This document shows, in pieces, positions 16,304 through 25,724 of a stretch of 64,000 nucleotides of DNA. The notes under the pieces were generated by a model. It made no database searches. It worked only from the letters and a program-made list of their open reading frames with translations, and was not told the DNA's origin. The DNA lies in contig NZ_JACOGC010000004.1 of NCBI RefSeq assembly GCF_014284195.1, positions 1-64,000 of the forward strand, read 5' to 3'. How positions within the stretch are numbered: the stretch's first letter is position 1; each line of letters begins with the position of its first letter. The position numbers and the translations under genes were made by a program. Source of the DNA: Cognatundibacterium griseum. Lineage in GTDB: Bacteria > Pseudomonadota > Gammaproteobacteria > Burkholderiales > Burkholderiaceae_D.

Positions 16304-18175
16304 TCAATTTTTGCTGCCGTCTTGCACGGTCCAGCGCTTTCCTGAGTAAATGCGGGTGATATCGCTGGCAAAATGTTTTGCCAGGTTATTGCGCTTCAGT
16401 TTCAGGGTTGGTGTGATGAGCGTATTTTCAATCGTCCAGGGTTCCAGTGAAAGGATGACGGCCTTGGGCTGGGCGTAAAACGGGAAACTTCTGGTCAGTT
16501 CACGCACACGCTTGAGCACCACGTCGGTGACCTGTGACAGATTCAGGTTGTCCGGCTTTTTCGGATCAAGACTGAGGGCGGTAGACAGTTCCTGCCAGTA
16601 GCGCTGATTCAGAACCAGGGCGCAGGCAATGAACTGGGCGTTGTCACCGAATGCATATGCCTGTTCAAATACCGGATCGCTGGTGATGGCCAGTTCCAGA
16701 TCCACCGGTGCAATTTTTTCACCGGTGGAAGTTACGATAATTTCTTTGACACGTCCCAGAATACGCACTCTGCCATTGACGATAGCAGCCTGATCTCCGG
16801 TCCGCAGCCAGCCGTCAGTCATTGCTTTTGCAGTATCTTCTTCCCGTTTCCAGTAGCCGCGCATGACGTTCGGGCCGCGCACCAGTAATTCCGAGTTTTC
16901 CCCGATTTTTACCTCCACACCGGCCATGACGCGGCCAACGGTCGTGGGGTCATTATCGTCGGGCGCATTGAATGCGACAACCGGCGCGGTTTCAGTCATA
17001 CCGTAGCCCTGCACGATGGGAATGCCAAGCCCGAGAAAACATTGTGAAATCGTGGCGGACAACGCAGCTCCGCCGCTGACTGCCACCCGCAAACGGCCGC
17101 CAAACTGATTCCGGAGCCTGGTCGCCACCAGCGGTTCCAGCACTGTCCACAGCAACGCATCCGTCCAGGTCTGCAAGCCGCTTTTTTCCAATAACCCCTG
17201 TTCCCGCGAAAACCGGCGCCAGCCAATGGCAATCGCAGAACGAAACAACCACGACTGAAATGGCGACTGCGCCAGCCTGGTCTGGATCACGCTGTACACC
17301 CGTTCGTAAATGCGGGGAACGGAAATCAGAATAGTCGGACGGACAATCGTCATATCTTCCGGCAATTGTTTCACCGAGCGCGAAAACGCAACGCAGGCGC
17401 CTGCCGCCACCGGCAGGTAATAACCGGCAGTGCGCTCAAAAGTATGCGAAAGTGGCAGGAATGACAGGAACACGTCGCTGACCAGCGGCGACACCCGTTG
17501 CACCACCGCTTTCACATTCGACATGACATTCGTATGCGTCAGCATCACGCCTTTCGGTTTGCCCGTGGTGCCTGAGGTATAGACCAGCGCCGCGAGATCG
17601 TCCGGTTGCGGCAAACCGACGGTGACCGGCACTGCGGCGGCAGCGCCATGCGCCAGCCATTGCTCAAGACTCTGCACCGGAATATGCCCCACCATACCGG
17701 TTCCGGCACCGGATGTTTTTTCCAGTACCACGACTTGCCGCAATGCCGGCATTGCAATGCCTGTGGCAGCCACCGCAGCCCACTGCTGATCCGTTGCTGC
17801 AATCAGGAAACTGGCCTCACTGTCCATGAGAATGTAAGCAATACTTTCCGGATTATCCAGCGCATGCATCGGCACCGGGACACAAGCCATGCGTAAAGCA
17901 GCCTGATCCATGCAGACGGCATGCAGGCCATTGGGCAGCAGGATAGCGATCCGTGCACCATGCGCAGGCTGCAGCACCGACAGTGCCTGGACAAAACGCC
18001 CTACCTGCCGGTCTGTCTCCTGCCAGGAATAACTGATCCACTGACCGCTGCTTTCATCAAACTGACGGTAAGCCTCTGCATCCGGCGTCTGTGCAACCCG
18101 CCAGGTGAATAACTCCGGCAAAGTCTGTAATCCGGATAATGCGCTGACAGAAGTAGGGGACTTAGAATTAGACAT
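16304..18175 (-). CDS. AMP-dependent long-chain acyl-CoA synthetase/ligase
   Basis: This adenylate-forming enzyme is about 623 residues from the ATG at 18175. It activates fatty acids to acyl-CoA with ATP. The AMP-binding signature LVYTSGTTGKPKGVMLTH is clear. Later motifs are IVQGYGMTETAPVV, GWLRTGDQAAI and GRVKEIIVTSTGEKIAP, which match the FAA1/long-chain bacterial subgroup with its extended C-terminus. The frame is open 61 codons upstream, but the first recognisable domain residues (LPELFTWRVAQTPDAEAYRQ) lie just after the 18175 start. It is divergent from minC. The substrate length is inferred from the family. Confidence 0.9.
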   Translation of the reverse strand: MSNSKSPTSVSALSGLQTLPELFTWRVAQTPDAEAYRQFDESSGQWISYSWQETDRQVGRFVQALSVLQPAHGARIAILLPNGLHAVCMDQAALRMACVPVPMHALDNPESIAYILMDSEASFLIAATDQQWAAVAATGIAMPALRQVVVLEKTSGAGTGMVGHIPVQSLEQWLAHGAAAAVPVTVGLPQPDDLAALVYTSGTTGKPKGVMLTHTNVMSNVKAVVQRVSPLVSDVFLSFLPLSHTFERTAGYYLPVAAGACVAFSRSVKQLPEDMTIVRPTILISVPRIYERVYSVIQTRLAQSPFQSWLFRSAIAIGWRRFSREQGLLEKSGLQTWTDALLWTVLEPLVATRLRNQFGGRLRVAVSGGAALSATISQCFLGLGIPIVQGYGMTETAPVVAFNAPDDNDPTTVGRVMAGVEVKIGENSELLVRGPNVMRGYWKREEDTAKAMTDGWLRTGDQAAIVNGRVRILGRVKEIIVTSTGEKIAPVDLELAITSDPVFEQAYAFGDNAQFIACALVLNQRYWQELSTALSLDPKKPDNLNLSQVTDVVLKRVRELTRSFPFYAQPKAVILSLEPWTIENTLITPTLKLKRNNLAKHFASDITRIYSGKRWTVQDGSKN

Positions 18176-18651
18176 GAGTAAAAGTGTCTGCTGTAATAAG
18201 CGATAGATTGATCGTTGGCTGATGCGATGCCGGCAGCGCGCTGGGGAAGGTCGCGCAGCCGGTGCAGCATCAGACATCTTCAGATAACTGGCATTGTATG
18301 CCCTCTCCGGAATTCCGGATGCATCTGCGCGAGCAGACTTAGCGGCACCCGGCGCCACAACTTAGCTGACGCCAGAATCCGCTGCAGTATAGAGACTCTG
18401 GAGGGCAAAGCAATAATCCGGGTCATTGACAAAAAATAGGTCATGTGACTAGTTGAGTGGTAATCATGCCTAACCATGCCTTTTAGCAGCTTTCCAACAA
18501 ATGATGCTTATTTTTGCAATCCAGCTCATCAATTGGTAGGATTAGTCCTTTCATGGCGAACTGTAAATTCGCACAGGCATTCCGGACTCAGCCCATAGCG
18601 GCGCTGTTTCCAGCAGGAATTGTCTGGTAACCGCCACTTTTCTCTGGATTT
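18176..18651. other. Divergent intergenic region between the acyl-CoA synthetase and minC
   Basis: About 476 bases carry no convincing gene. The first ~180 bases could encode an N-terminal extension of the synthetase on the minus strand but lack family resemblance. A perfect TTGACA is at 18426-18431 on the plus strand, but no matching -10 hexamer sits 16-18 bases downstream. Promoters for both minCDE and the synthetase are expected here; I cannot place them. Confidence 0.5.
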
Positions 18652-19398
18652 ATGCAAAACAGTCTGACGCGCAAACCTATCGAAATCAAAATTTCCACCG
18701 TCGTCGCTGTTGCAGTTCTTTTGCATGAAGCGTCCGTTTCCGTGCTGGAAACCGCCTTGCAGGAAATGACTGCCGGATCGCCCGATTTTTTTGATGATGA
18801 ATTTGCCGTCATCGACGTTGAGGCGATTGCAGATACCCCGGTCGACTGGAATGCGCTGTTGCCGTTGTTCCGGCAACATGGTCTGCATCCGGTCGCCGTG
18901 CGCCACGCCAGAGAGACCGATCATGCACTGATCCGTTCGCACGGTCTCAGTATTGACGTCGTCAGCAAGCCGCGGCTGGAAACAGAGTTGCGGCAGCAGG
19001 AAGCGCCGGCGCCAGTAGTTACCGCGCCTGCCGAACCGCAAGTCATCATCCGCAATAACCCTGCCATGGTCATTGACACGCCGGTACGTGCGGGCCAGCG
19101 CATTTATGCGCGCGGAGCGGACCTGATCATTACCGCAGCGGTGAATAACGGTGCGGAAGTGATCGCCGATGGTAGCATCCATATCTACGCGCCTTTACGC
19201 GGACGGGCGCTGGCAGGCGCTACCGGCAACACCGAAGCACGTATTTTTGCGCTGACCATGGAACCGGAGCTGGTCTCCATTGCCGGGATTTACCGGACTT
19301 TTGAAAATGGCTTTCCGCCATTGCAGCCCAATCATCCTGTGCAAGTCCGGCTCAATGGCGACAGTATTGAAGTATCATCCCTCAAATCAGTGGCTTAG
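18652..19398 (+). CDS. minC: Septum site-determining protein MinC
   Basis: MinC blocks FtsZ ring formation away from mid-cell and is carried to the membrane by MinD. The 248-residue length fits. The N-terminal FtsZ-inhibiting domain covers about 10-110. A Pro/Ala linker (QQEAPAPVVTAPAEPQ) leads to the beta-helical C-terminal domain, which shows VRAGQRIYARGADLIITAAV, NNGAEVIADGSIHIYAPLRG and RIFALTMEPELVSIAG. It heads the minCDE operon; minD follows after 65 bases. Confidence 0.95.
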   Translation: MQNSLTRKPIEIKISTVVAVAVLLHEASVSVLETALQEMTAGSPDFFDDEFAVIDVEAIADTPVDWNALLPLFRQHGLHPVAVRHARETDHALIRSHGLSIDVVSKPRLETELRQQEAPAPVVTAPAEPQVIIRNNPAMVIDTPVRAGQRIYARGADLIITAAVNNGAEVIADGSIHIYAPLRGRALAGATGNTEARIFALTMEPELVSIAGIYRTFENGFPPLQPNHPVQVRLNGDSIEVSSLKSVA

Positions 19399-19463
19399 AT
19401 CGTTGAAACTTTATTGGCTGAGCACCCCCGCTTCAGTTATTTCGGATTAAAAAGGAGTTATTT

Positions 19464-20279
19464 GTGGCAAGAATCATTGTTGTGACATCCGGCAAGGGCG
19501 GAGTGGGGAAAACCACTTCCAGCGCAAGTTTTGCATCCGGTCTGGCCATGCGTGGTCACAAGACTGCCGTACTGGACTTTGACGTCGGCTTGCGCAATCT
19601 GGATCTGATCATGGGCTGCGAGCGGCGTGTCGTCTATGATCTGGTGAATGTCATCAGTGGTGAAGCCACGCTGAATCAGGCATTAATCAAGGACAAACAC
19701 TGTGACAACCTGTTTATTTTGCCGGCATCGCAAACCCGCGATAAAGACGCGCTGACCGAAGAAGGCGTTGAACGCGTGCTCAACGATCTGATTAAAATGG
19801 ATTTTGAATATATCGTCTGCGATTCGCCGGCAGGTATTGAGCGCGGTGCAGTGATGGCACTGACTTTTGCCGATGAGGCGATTGTCGTGACTAATCCGGA
19901 AGTTTCATCGGTGCGCGACTCTGACCGGATTCTCGGCATTATTCAGGCGAAATCCAAACGCGCACAGGCCGGCGGCGAACCGGTCAAAGAACACTTGCTG
20001 ATTACCCGCTATTCCCCGAAACGGGTAGATGCCGGAGAAATGCTGTCCTATACCGATGTGCAGGAAATTCTGCGCATTCCGCTGATCGGCGTCATCCCTG
20101 AATCCGAAGCAGTGCTGCACGCATCCAATCAGGGTAACCCTGCCATTCATATGAAAGGCAGTGATGTTTCTGAAGCCTATGAAGATGTCGTTTCACGCTT
20201 CCTCGGACAAGATGTCCCACTGCGTTTTATCAATTATGAAAAGCCAGGACTGCTGCAGCGCATTTTCGGAGGTAAATAA
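19464..20279 (+). CDS. minD: Septum site-determining ATPase MinD
   Basis: MinD is a membrane-binding Walker ATPase that recruits MinC and oscillates with MinE. The 271-residue protein starts with GTG at 19464 behind the strong ribosome-binding site AAGGAG. The deviant Walker A is GKGGVGKTT at 10-18. Switch regions are in [12 protein letters not shown] and [11 protein letters not shown]. The C-terminal amphipathic membrane-targeting helix is [14 protein letters not shown]. Confidence 0.97.
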   Translation: MARIIVVTSGKGGVGKTTSSASFASGLAMRGHKTAVLDFDVGLRNLDLIMGCERRVVYDLVNVISGEATLNQALIKDKHCDNLFILPASQTRDKDALTEEGVERVLNDLIKMDFEYIVCDSPAGIERGAVMALTFADEAIVVTNPEVSSVRDSDRILGIIQAKSKRAQAGGEPVKEHLLITRYSPKRVDAGEMLSYTDVQEILRIPLIGVIPESEAVLHASNQGNPAIHMKGSDVSEAYEDVVSRFLGQDVPLRFINYEKPGLLQRIFGGK

Positions 20280-20280
20280 A

Positions 20281-20544
20281 ATGGCTCTGCTTTCTTTTTT
20301 GTTTAACAGTAAACCCAAAACAGCCAGCACGGCCAAGGAACGCCTGCAAATTATCATCGCCCGCGAACGCACTGGCCGCGACGGCTATGATTTTCTGCCG
20401 GCCTTGCGGGAAGAGCTGATTGCCGTCATTTCGAAATACACCAAAGTCAGTCCGGAAGATATCAAAGTTTCCCTCGACAAACAGGGCAACCTCGAAGTGT
20501 TGGATGTGAATGTGGTCTTGCCGGAACTGGAAATGCGCAATTAA
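20281..20544 (+). CDS. minE: Cell division topological specificity factor MinE
   Basis: MinE is 87 residues and stimulates MinD ATPase activity, setting up pole-to-pole oscillation. The start at 20281 lies one base after the minD stop, with the GGAGG ribosome-binding site inside the end of minD. The N-terminal membrane-binding and MinD-interaction helix is [20 protein letters not shown] followed by LQIIIARER. The C-terminal topological domain contains [20 protein letters not shown]. The same frame is open upstream inside minD but that extension is not MinE-like. Confidence 0.97.
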   Translation: MALLSFLFNSKPKTASTAKERLQIIIARERTGRDGYDFLPALREELIAVISKYTKVSPEDIKVSLDKQGNLEVLDVNVVLPELEMRN

Positions 20545-20581
20545 AGCTATGCAGCGTGCGTTCAGCCCGCTGAACAGGCCG

Positions 20582-20615
20582 GCCGGATGCGGGCTGACAG
20601 CAGCCTGCATCCGGC
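20582..20615. repeat. Strong 15-bp hairpin after minE
   Basis: GCCGGATGCGGGCTG (20582-20596), loop ACAG, then CAGCCTGCATCCGGC (20601-20615), with a single G-U pair. No T-run follows, so it may be an mRNA-stabilising 3' end, a Rho-associated structure or a repeat-family element rather than an intrinsic terminator. Confidence 0.7.
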
Positions 20616-20711
20616 GCAGCACGCTTCCGGCAAATGATGTGAAAGATGCTTCAGAAGCAGTTATTTTTTAAAATTGTTATTAAAAAAGCGCTATTTGTCT
20701 GTAAAACAATG

Positions 20712-20739
20712 ATTTGTGAAGTTACATTTATTCACAAAT
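20712..20739. promoter_or_regulatory. Operator-like palindrome upstream of the response regulator
   Basis: ATTTGTGAA (20712-20720), a 10-base spacer, then TTCACAAAT (20731-20739): perfect 9-base arms in an A/T-rich region. A TATAAT -10 element follows at 20764-20769, about 50 bases before the response-regulator start. Its position suits a regulator site, possibly autoregulation by the downstream OmpR-type protein; that is inference. Confidence 0.6.
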
Positions 20740-20763
20740 TTTATTTTTTTCAATTGCTTTCGA

Positions 20764-20769
20764 TATAAT
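20764..20769 (+). promoter_or_regulatory. -10 element of the response regulator operon
   Basis: A perfect TATAAT lies 44 bases before the ATG at 20814 in very A/T-rich DNA. The -35 position (TTATTT at 20741-20746) is a poor match, which would fit an activator-dependent promoter. Confidence 0.55.
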
Positions 20770-20813
20770 GATAAGCAATCTTCCTCAATTGCCAGACACT
20801 AAGATAACAATCC

Positions 20814-21506
20814 ATGAGAATCGCTGTACTTGACGACGATAACAACCTGCTGGAACTGGTCTGCACGATTTTGAATGCAGCAGGACATACCTGCCATCCA
20901 TTCCTGAGCGGCAAGGAAATGTTGCATCAATTACGTCGTGAAAGTTACGACATGTTGATTCTGGACTGGCAAGTTCCTGATCTGAATGGTACCGAGATCC
21001 TGCATTGGGTACGCGAAAAACTCTCCCCGACGCTGCCGGTACTGTTCATGACCAGCCGTTCAGGAGAAGATGATATTGTCGCAGGACTGGCGGCAGGTGC
21101 GGATGACTACATGATCAAGCCGATACGCCGCAGCGAACTGGTTGCGAGGGTGCAGGCGCTGTTGCGTCGCGCCTATCCGACCCAGACGGCGTCCGAACAT
21201 TTACAGTTCGGCATCTACAAGTTTGAAACCCGCGCCGGGCGTGTCAGTGTCAATGATGTTCCAGTAGAAATGACCCAGAAAGAATTCGACCTTGCGTTGC
21301 TCCTGTTCAGAAATCTGGGGCGCCCTCTGTCACGCGCCTACATTCTGGAAGCAGTCTGGTCCAGGGATGTCGACATTCCATCCAGAACCATGGACACCCA
21401 TATTTCCAGAGTCCGCAGCAAACTCGAACTGAGGCCGGAAAACGGATACCGACTGGCGCCGGTCTACAGCTATGGCTACCGGCTGGAACAGGTCACCGCA
21501 GAATAA
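20814..21506 (+). CDS. OmpR-family two-component response regulator
   Basis: The 230-residue protein has a receiver domain (about 1-118) with the acidic pocket DDD at 7-9, phospho-acceptor Asp51 in LILDWQVPDLNG, Thr80 in VLFMTS and Lys102 in YMIKP. A winged-helix DNA-binding domain follows (about 130-228: MTQKEFDLALLLFRNLGRPL, SRTMDTHISRVRSKL, YSYGYRLE). It is the first gene of a three-gene operon with a LysM/FecR protein and a CHASE2 histidine kinase, its likely partner. The palindrome at 20712-20739 may be its binding site. Confidence 0.93.
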   Translation: MRIAVLDDDNNLLELVCTILNAAGHTCHPFLSGKEMLHQLRRESYDMLILDWQVPDLNGTEILHWVREKLSPTLPVLFMTSRSGEDDIVAGLAAGADDYMIKPIRRSELVARVQALLRRAYPTQTASEHLQFGIYKFETRAGRVSVNDVPVEMTQKEFDLALLLFRNLGRPLSRAYILEAVWSRDVDIPSRTMDTHISRVRSKLELRPENGYRLAPVYSYGYRLEQVTAE

Positions 21507-21559
21507 ACCGCCCGGGTCAGCCATCTGACCCGGTTCTTTTTTATCCAGAGTCAATCATT

Positions 21560-23263
21560 ATGCTATCCAACAATCGCTTCGCCTGGCGCAGTTTTACCCG
21601 TCATTGTCTGATAGCTGCGCTGCTGACATTATCCTGTTCGGCTATGGCCGCCCACCCCACCGGCACACCGGGCAGCGTCGTGGCCACGCCGCCGGATATG
21701 ACATATTTCGCACTGCAAGGCGATACCTTATCCGGCATTTCCAAGCGCTTCACGGATAAGGCGATGAACTGGAAAGTACTCAGCAAACGCAACAAAATCG
21801 CCGATGACCGCGCAATTCCTGTTGGCACGGCCATCCTGATCCCGCTGGAATTATTACCGGAAGAAGAAAGCCAGGCGCGTGTGGTGGCGCTGGCCGGCAC
21901 ACCGTCTTATCTGCCAGCCAATGACGGCCAGGAAACGGCTCTGGCTGTTGGCAGCATCGTGAAAGAAGGCGGAAAAATCATCACCGGCAAAAACGGCTTC
22001 CTGACGCTGGCGTTACCGGACGAGTCGCGCATTTCCATCCCTTCCAACAGTCAGGTCAAAGTGAGTAAATTACGCCAGACCCGGTTCACCGCCAGCCCCA
22101 GAACCGAGCTTGCGCTGCTGGAAGGAAAAGTCGAATCACGCGTCAGCAGCCTGAGCAGTAATCAGGGCCGTTTTGAAGTCCGCACGCCGCTGGCGATTGC
22201 CGGCGTGCGCGGAACCCATTTCCGGGTTGGTGTCAGCGATGCCAGCACCGGCAATGAAGTGCTGGAAGGCGGCGTGGCAGTTGACAGCGCTGCCGGCAAA
22301 AAAAATACCGGCCTGGTTCTGCCTGCAGGTAAAGGCAATATCATCGATACTCATGGCGTCGGCAAAGCGATTGATCTGCTGCCGGCACCGGTACTGGCAG
22401 CAGATTACTCCCTGCAAATCCGCCCGACCGTGCAGTTCAGCGTTCAGCCAATGGCCGCTGCAGCCGCCTACCGTGTCCAGATCAGCAAAGATCAGCAGGC
22501 ACTGGATGTGCTGACCGAAAATCGTTTCAAAGAAAACCGGTTTAAGTTTGACGGTCTGCCGGACGGTCAGTATTTCATCCGCGTCACCGCTATTGACCGG
22601 CTGGGGCTGGAGGGGCTGCCGATGTTGCAGGCATTCACCCTCAAGGCGCGCCCTGAGCCGCCATTTTCCATTCAGCCAAAAAACAAGGTTCGTACGGAAG
22701 CGGTTGATTTCGTCTGGACTGAAGCAGCGCAGGTTGATTTTTATCATCTGCAGATTGCCAGAGACAGCGAATTCAAAGATCTGGTGGCCGACCGGAACCA
22801 GATCAGGGAAGTTCAATTACCCGGCATCCCGCTTCCGCTCGGTCAGTATTTCTGGCGGGTGGCAACCGTCATCCAGAAAAATGGCGTGACCGATCAGGGA
22901 CCGTACAGCGATACGCAGGCATTCGTGGTTGCACAGCCGCAAGCGCAGGCATCGATGGGTGACAGCGATGGCAAACAGATGTCGTTCAGCTGGAGTTCCG
23001 AACCTGGTCAGCGCTTCCTGATTCAGATTGCCACCGATCCTGCCTTCCATACGCTGTACCTCACCAAAGAACTGGATCAGGCAGAACTGAAGATCGCGCG
23101 GCCAGCAGCCGGCCAGTATTACCTGCGGGTTCGCGCCACCGATCCGGATGGCTATGTTGGTGCATTTTCCGCCACACAAAAAATCACCATCCTGCCGCAA
23201 TGGACCAGTGGAACCGGCGAACCGGTCGTCAGCGGCGGGCAGATTGTCCGTCCCGGATTCTGA
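21560..23263 (+). CDS. Secreted LysM-FecR domain protein with repeated beta modules
   Basis: This 567-residue exported protein belongs to a known but uncharacterised neighbourhood type. A signal peptide ends at SCSAMA|AHP (about residue 31). A LysM-like peptidoglycan-binding domain lies at about 48-95 (YFALQGDTLSGISKRFTDKA, AIPVGTAILIP). A FecR domain follows at about 125-250 (ALPDESRISIPSNSQVKVSK, TPLAIAGVRGTHFRVGV). Two or three fibronectin-like modules lie at about 280-555 with recurring QYFIRV/QYFWRV/QYYLRV strands. It sits 53 bases after the regulator and 10 before the kinase. I infer a periplasmic, wall-associated partner of the CHASE2 sensor. Confidence 0.85.
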   Translation: MLSNNRFAWRSFTRHCLIAALLTLSCSAMAAHPTGTPGSVVATPPDMTYFALQGDTLSGISKRFTDKAMNWKVLSKRNKIADDRAIPVGTAILIPLELLPEEESQARVVALAGTPSYLPANDGQETALAVGSIVKEGGKIITGKNGFLTLALPDESRISIPSNSQVKVSKLRQTRFTASPRTELALLEGKVESRVSSLSSNQGRFEVRTPLAIAGVRGTHFRVGVSDASTGNEVLEGGVAVDSAAGKKNTGLVLPAGKGNIIDTHGVGKAIDLLPAPVLAADYSLQIRPTVQFSVQPMAAAAAYRVQISKDQQALDVLTENRFKENRFKFDGLPDGQYFIRVTAIDRLGLEGLPMLQAFTLKARPEPPFSIQPKNKVRTEAVDFVWTEAAQVDFYHLQIARDSEFKDLVADRNQIREVQLPGIPLPLGQYFWRVATVIQKNGVTDQGPYSDTQAFVVAQPQAQASMGDSDGKQMSFSWSSEPGQRFLIQIATDPAFHTLYLTKELDQAELKIARPAAGQYYLRVRATDPDGYVGAFSATQKITILPQWTSGTGEPVVSGGQIVRPGF

Positions 23264-23273
23264 TCGCTAAATC

Positions 23274-25679
23274 ATGCAGGAGGATCAGCACTCACGGATG
23301 GAACATATCGCCTTTCGCGAATGGCTCATCCTGAGTTTTCTGCTCCTGTCACTCACTGCCGGCCTGATCATTTTCAGAAAACTGGAGCATGCCGACATGA
23401 TCCTGTATGACCGCTTCATGCAATGGAATGTGCATGAAGCGCGGCAGGACATACTGGTGGTGGCGATTGACGATTACAGTCTCAATGAGCTCGGCAAATG
23501 GCCGTGGCCACGCCAGCGTCATGCGCAATTGCTAAAACAATTGAACGCAGCAAACCCGGCTGCGATCGGTCTCGATATTTTATTCACCGAAGAAGAACCG
23601 CAAGCGGCCACCGATCAGATCAGCGGCGATCAGTTGCTGGCCGATGCCATGACCCAGAGCAACCGGGTGATCTTACCGCTGATACCGCAAAATACCGGAA
23701 AAGGACTGGAAACCACCCGCCCCATTCCGCTGCTGGCGAATGCGGCGCGGCAGATCAGCCATATTCATCTGGAACCGGATCAGGATGGCATTGCACGCAG
23801 TGTCTTTTTGCGGGAGGGAATGTCGAATGAATGGTGGCCGCATTTTGCGCTGGCCATGAAAGACGTCGCACAAAACATACCGTCCGGCACCGAGCGTTAC
23901 CTGCCGGGCCAGCGCCTGCCGCTGGCCTTGACAAAGTCGGATCATCTGTCCGGTATCTGGCAGCGCGACTACCGGATGTACATCCCTTTTTCCGGGGGCA
24001 GCGGCCACTTTCAGTCAGTTCCGTATGTGTCGGTTCTCAGGGGCGAGGTCCCCGACAGTTTTATCCGGAATAAATACATCCTGATCGGGCCGACCGCGCC
24101 GGGAATGACGGACTCTTATCCGACGCCGGTTTCGGGCAATGATGGCACCACGCCAGGCATTGAAATCAATGCCAATATTCTTGCCAGCCTGCTGGATGAG
24201 CGTGCCATCATTCTGGCCACGCGCTGGCAGAGCATATTGTATAACCTGGCCATTCCGTTACTCGGTTTAATCGCCTTGCAGCGCCTGTCGCCCAGAAAAG
24301 CCCTGCTGGCAACCACGACTTTGCTGGCAATCACCATTGCCGGCAGTTTTCTCGCCATGCGGTACGCCGGCTACTGGCTGCCGCCAACGGGCGCCCTGCT
24401 CGCGCTCGCGCTGGCTTACCCATTGTGGAGCTGGCGCAGACTGGAAGCGGCGATCCGCTATCTGGGCGAGGAGTTTATTGCACTCGACAAAGAGCCGCAT
24501 CTGATGCCTGAGCTCAATATTCAGGATGCCCCGCGCCCGGTGCTCACCGATAAACTGGAGCAGCATATCAATGCGATGCGGATTGCAGCAGAACGGGTAC
24601 GCGATTTGCGGCAATTCGTGAGCGACAGCCTGGCCAGCCTGCCGGACGCCACGCTGGTCACAACCACCGATGGCAACGTTTTGTTATCCAATCAGCCTGC
24701 GCTGACCTACTTCGCCAGTCTCGGTCTGCCAAAAGTCAACGATTCCCTGGTGCCTTACCTGTTTTCCCGGATGAGCGCACCGCAGGTCAGTGACAACAGT
24801 AATGATCCGGCTTTCAGCTGGTGGAATATTCTCGATCTGCAGCATACCTCCAGCATGATGCAGGGCGTTGAGGTGCGCGATCCGTTAAACCATGATGTCC
24901 TGATTAAAAGTGCGCCCTGCTATAACGCCGAAAAAATGCTGGTTGGCTGGATTATCAGCATCATCGACATCACGGCGATCCGCGCGGCGGAGCGCAGCCG
25001 GGACGAAACTCTGCACTTCATTTCCCACGACATGCGCGCACCACAGGCCTCCATTCTGGCGTTGCTGGAAATGCAGAAAGACAGTGCCACGGCACTGCCG
25101 CAGGATGAGCTGTTGTCCCGCATAGAAAAAGCATCGCGCATCACGCTGGGTCTGGCCGATAATTTTGTCCAGCTGGCACGTGCCGAATCGCAGGACTACC
25201 GGTTTGAAACCGTCGATTTCCGCGAAATACTGCTCGATGCCACGGAAGAAATGTGGTCGCTCGCCAGAACCAAGCATATCCGGCTGGAAACCAGCATTCC
25301 ACCGGGTGACTATCCGGTCCGGGCGGACCGTGCGCTGATGACCCGCGTACTGACGAATCTGCTGTCTAACGCCATCAAATACAGCCCCCGCGATACCTCG
25401 GTTCAATGCAGCCTGACGCTGGAACAGCGTCTGGCAGATGCCACCGTGATCTGCAGCATCGCCGATCACGGATACGGCATTCCCCGTTCGGAGCAAAATA
25501 AATTGTTTCAGCGGTTCCAGCGTTTTAAAAATGCGGATCAGCCACGGCAAGACGGTGTCGGGCTAGGCATGGTCTTTATCAAAGCTGTACTGGACCGGCA
25601 TCACGCCCAGATCGATTTCACCAGCGTGCCGAATGAAGGCAGCACCTTCAATATCAAATTACCATCAACTCATCTTTGA
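23274..25679 (+). CDS. CHASE2-domain sensor histidine kinase
   Basis: This 801-residue membrane kinase has an N-terminal helix (about 16-36) and an extracytoplasmic CHASE2 domain (about 40-320; ILYDRFMQWNVHEARQDILV, AIDDYSLNELGKWPWPR). Three further helices follow at about 325-400, then a PAS-like domain at about 460-560. The HisKA domain has phospho-acceptor His585 in HFISHDMRAP. The HATPase domain has NLLSNAIKYSP, IADHGYGIP and GVGLGMVFIKAV. It presumably phosphorylates the OmpR-type regulator two genes upstream. The signal is unknown; the LysM-FecR protein between them suggests envelope sensing. Confidence 0.92.
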   Translation: MQEDQHSRMEHIAFREWLILSFLLLSLTAGLIIFRKLEHADMILYDRFMQWNVHEARQDILVVAIDDYSLNELGKWPWPRQRHAQLLKQLNAANPAAIGLDILFTEEEPQAATDQISGDQLLADAMTQSNRVILPLIPQNTGKGLETTRPIPLLANAARQISHIHLEPDQDGIARSVFLREGMSNEWWPHFALAMKDVAQNIPSGTERYLPGQRLPLALTKSDHLSGIWQRDYRMYIPFSGGSGHFQSVPYVSVLRGEVPDSFIRNKYILIGPTAPGMTDSYPTPVSGNDGTTPGIEINANILASLLDERAIILATRWQSILYNLAIPLLGLIALQRLSPRKALLATTTLLAITIAGSFLAMRYAGYWLPPTGALLALALAYPLWSWRRLEAAIRYLGEEFIALDKEPHLMPELNIQDAPRPVLTDKLEQHINAMRIAAERVRDLRQFVSDSLASLPDATLVTTTDGNVLLSNQPALTYFASLGLPKVNDSLVPYLFSRMSAPQVSDNSNDPAFSWWNILDLQHTSSMMQGVEVRDPLNHDVLIKSAPCYNAEKMLVGWIISIIDITAIRAAERSRDETLHFISHDMRAPQASILALLEMQKDSATALPQDELLSRIEKASRITLGLADNFVQLARAESQDYRFETVDFREILLDATEEMWSLARTKHIRLETSIPPGDYPVRADRALMTRVLTNLLSNAIKYSPRDTSVQCSLTLEQRLADATVICSIADHGYGIPRSEQNKLFQRFQRFKNADQPRQDGVGLGMVFIKAVLDRHHAQIDFTSVPNEGSTFNIKLPSTHL

Positions 25680-25689
25680 GGTAGATCAA
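25676..25689. promoter_or_regulatory. FNR/ANR-like box upstream of hemA
   Basis: TTGAGGTAGATCAA matches the FNR consensus TTGAT-N4-ATCAA with one mismatch (G for T in the left arm). It overlaps the kinase stop codon and lies about 55 bases before the start point implied by the -10 element at 25725-25730. Anaerobic control of hemA by ANR-type proteins is known in some pseudomonads; use here is inference. Confidence 0.45.
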
Positions 25690-25724
25690 GCCGGTGACTA
25701 CCGGAATTAATAGCTGCAACGCGC

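Noticed and set aside
18421..18460. minCDE promoter at TTGACA 18426-18431
   Set aside because: The -35 is perfect, but no -10-like hexamer lies 16-18 bases downstream.
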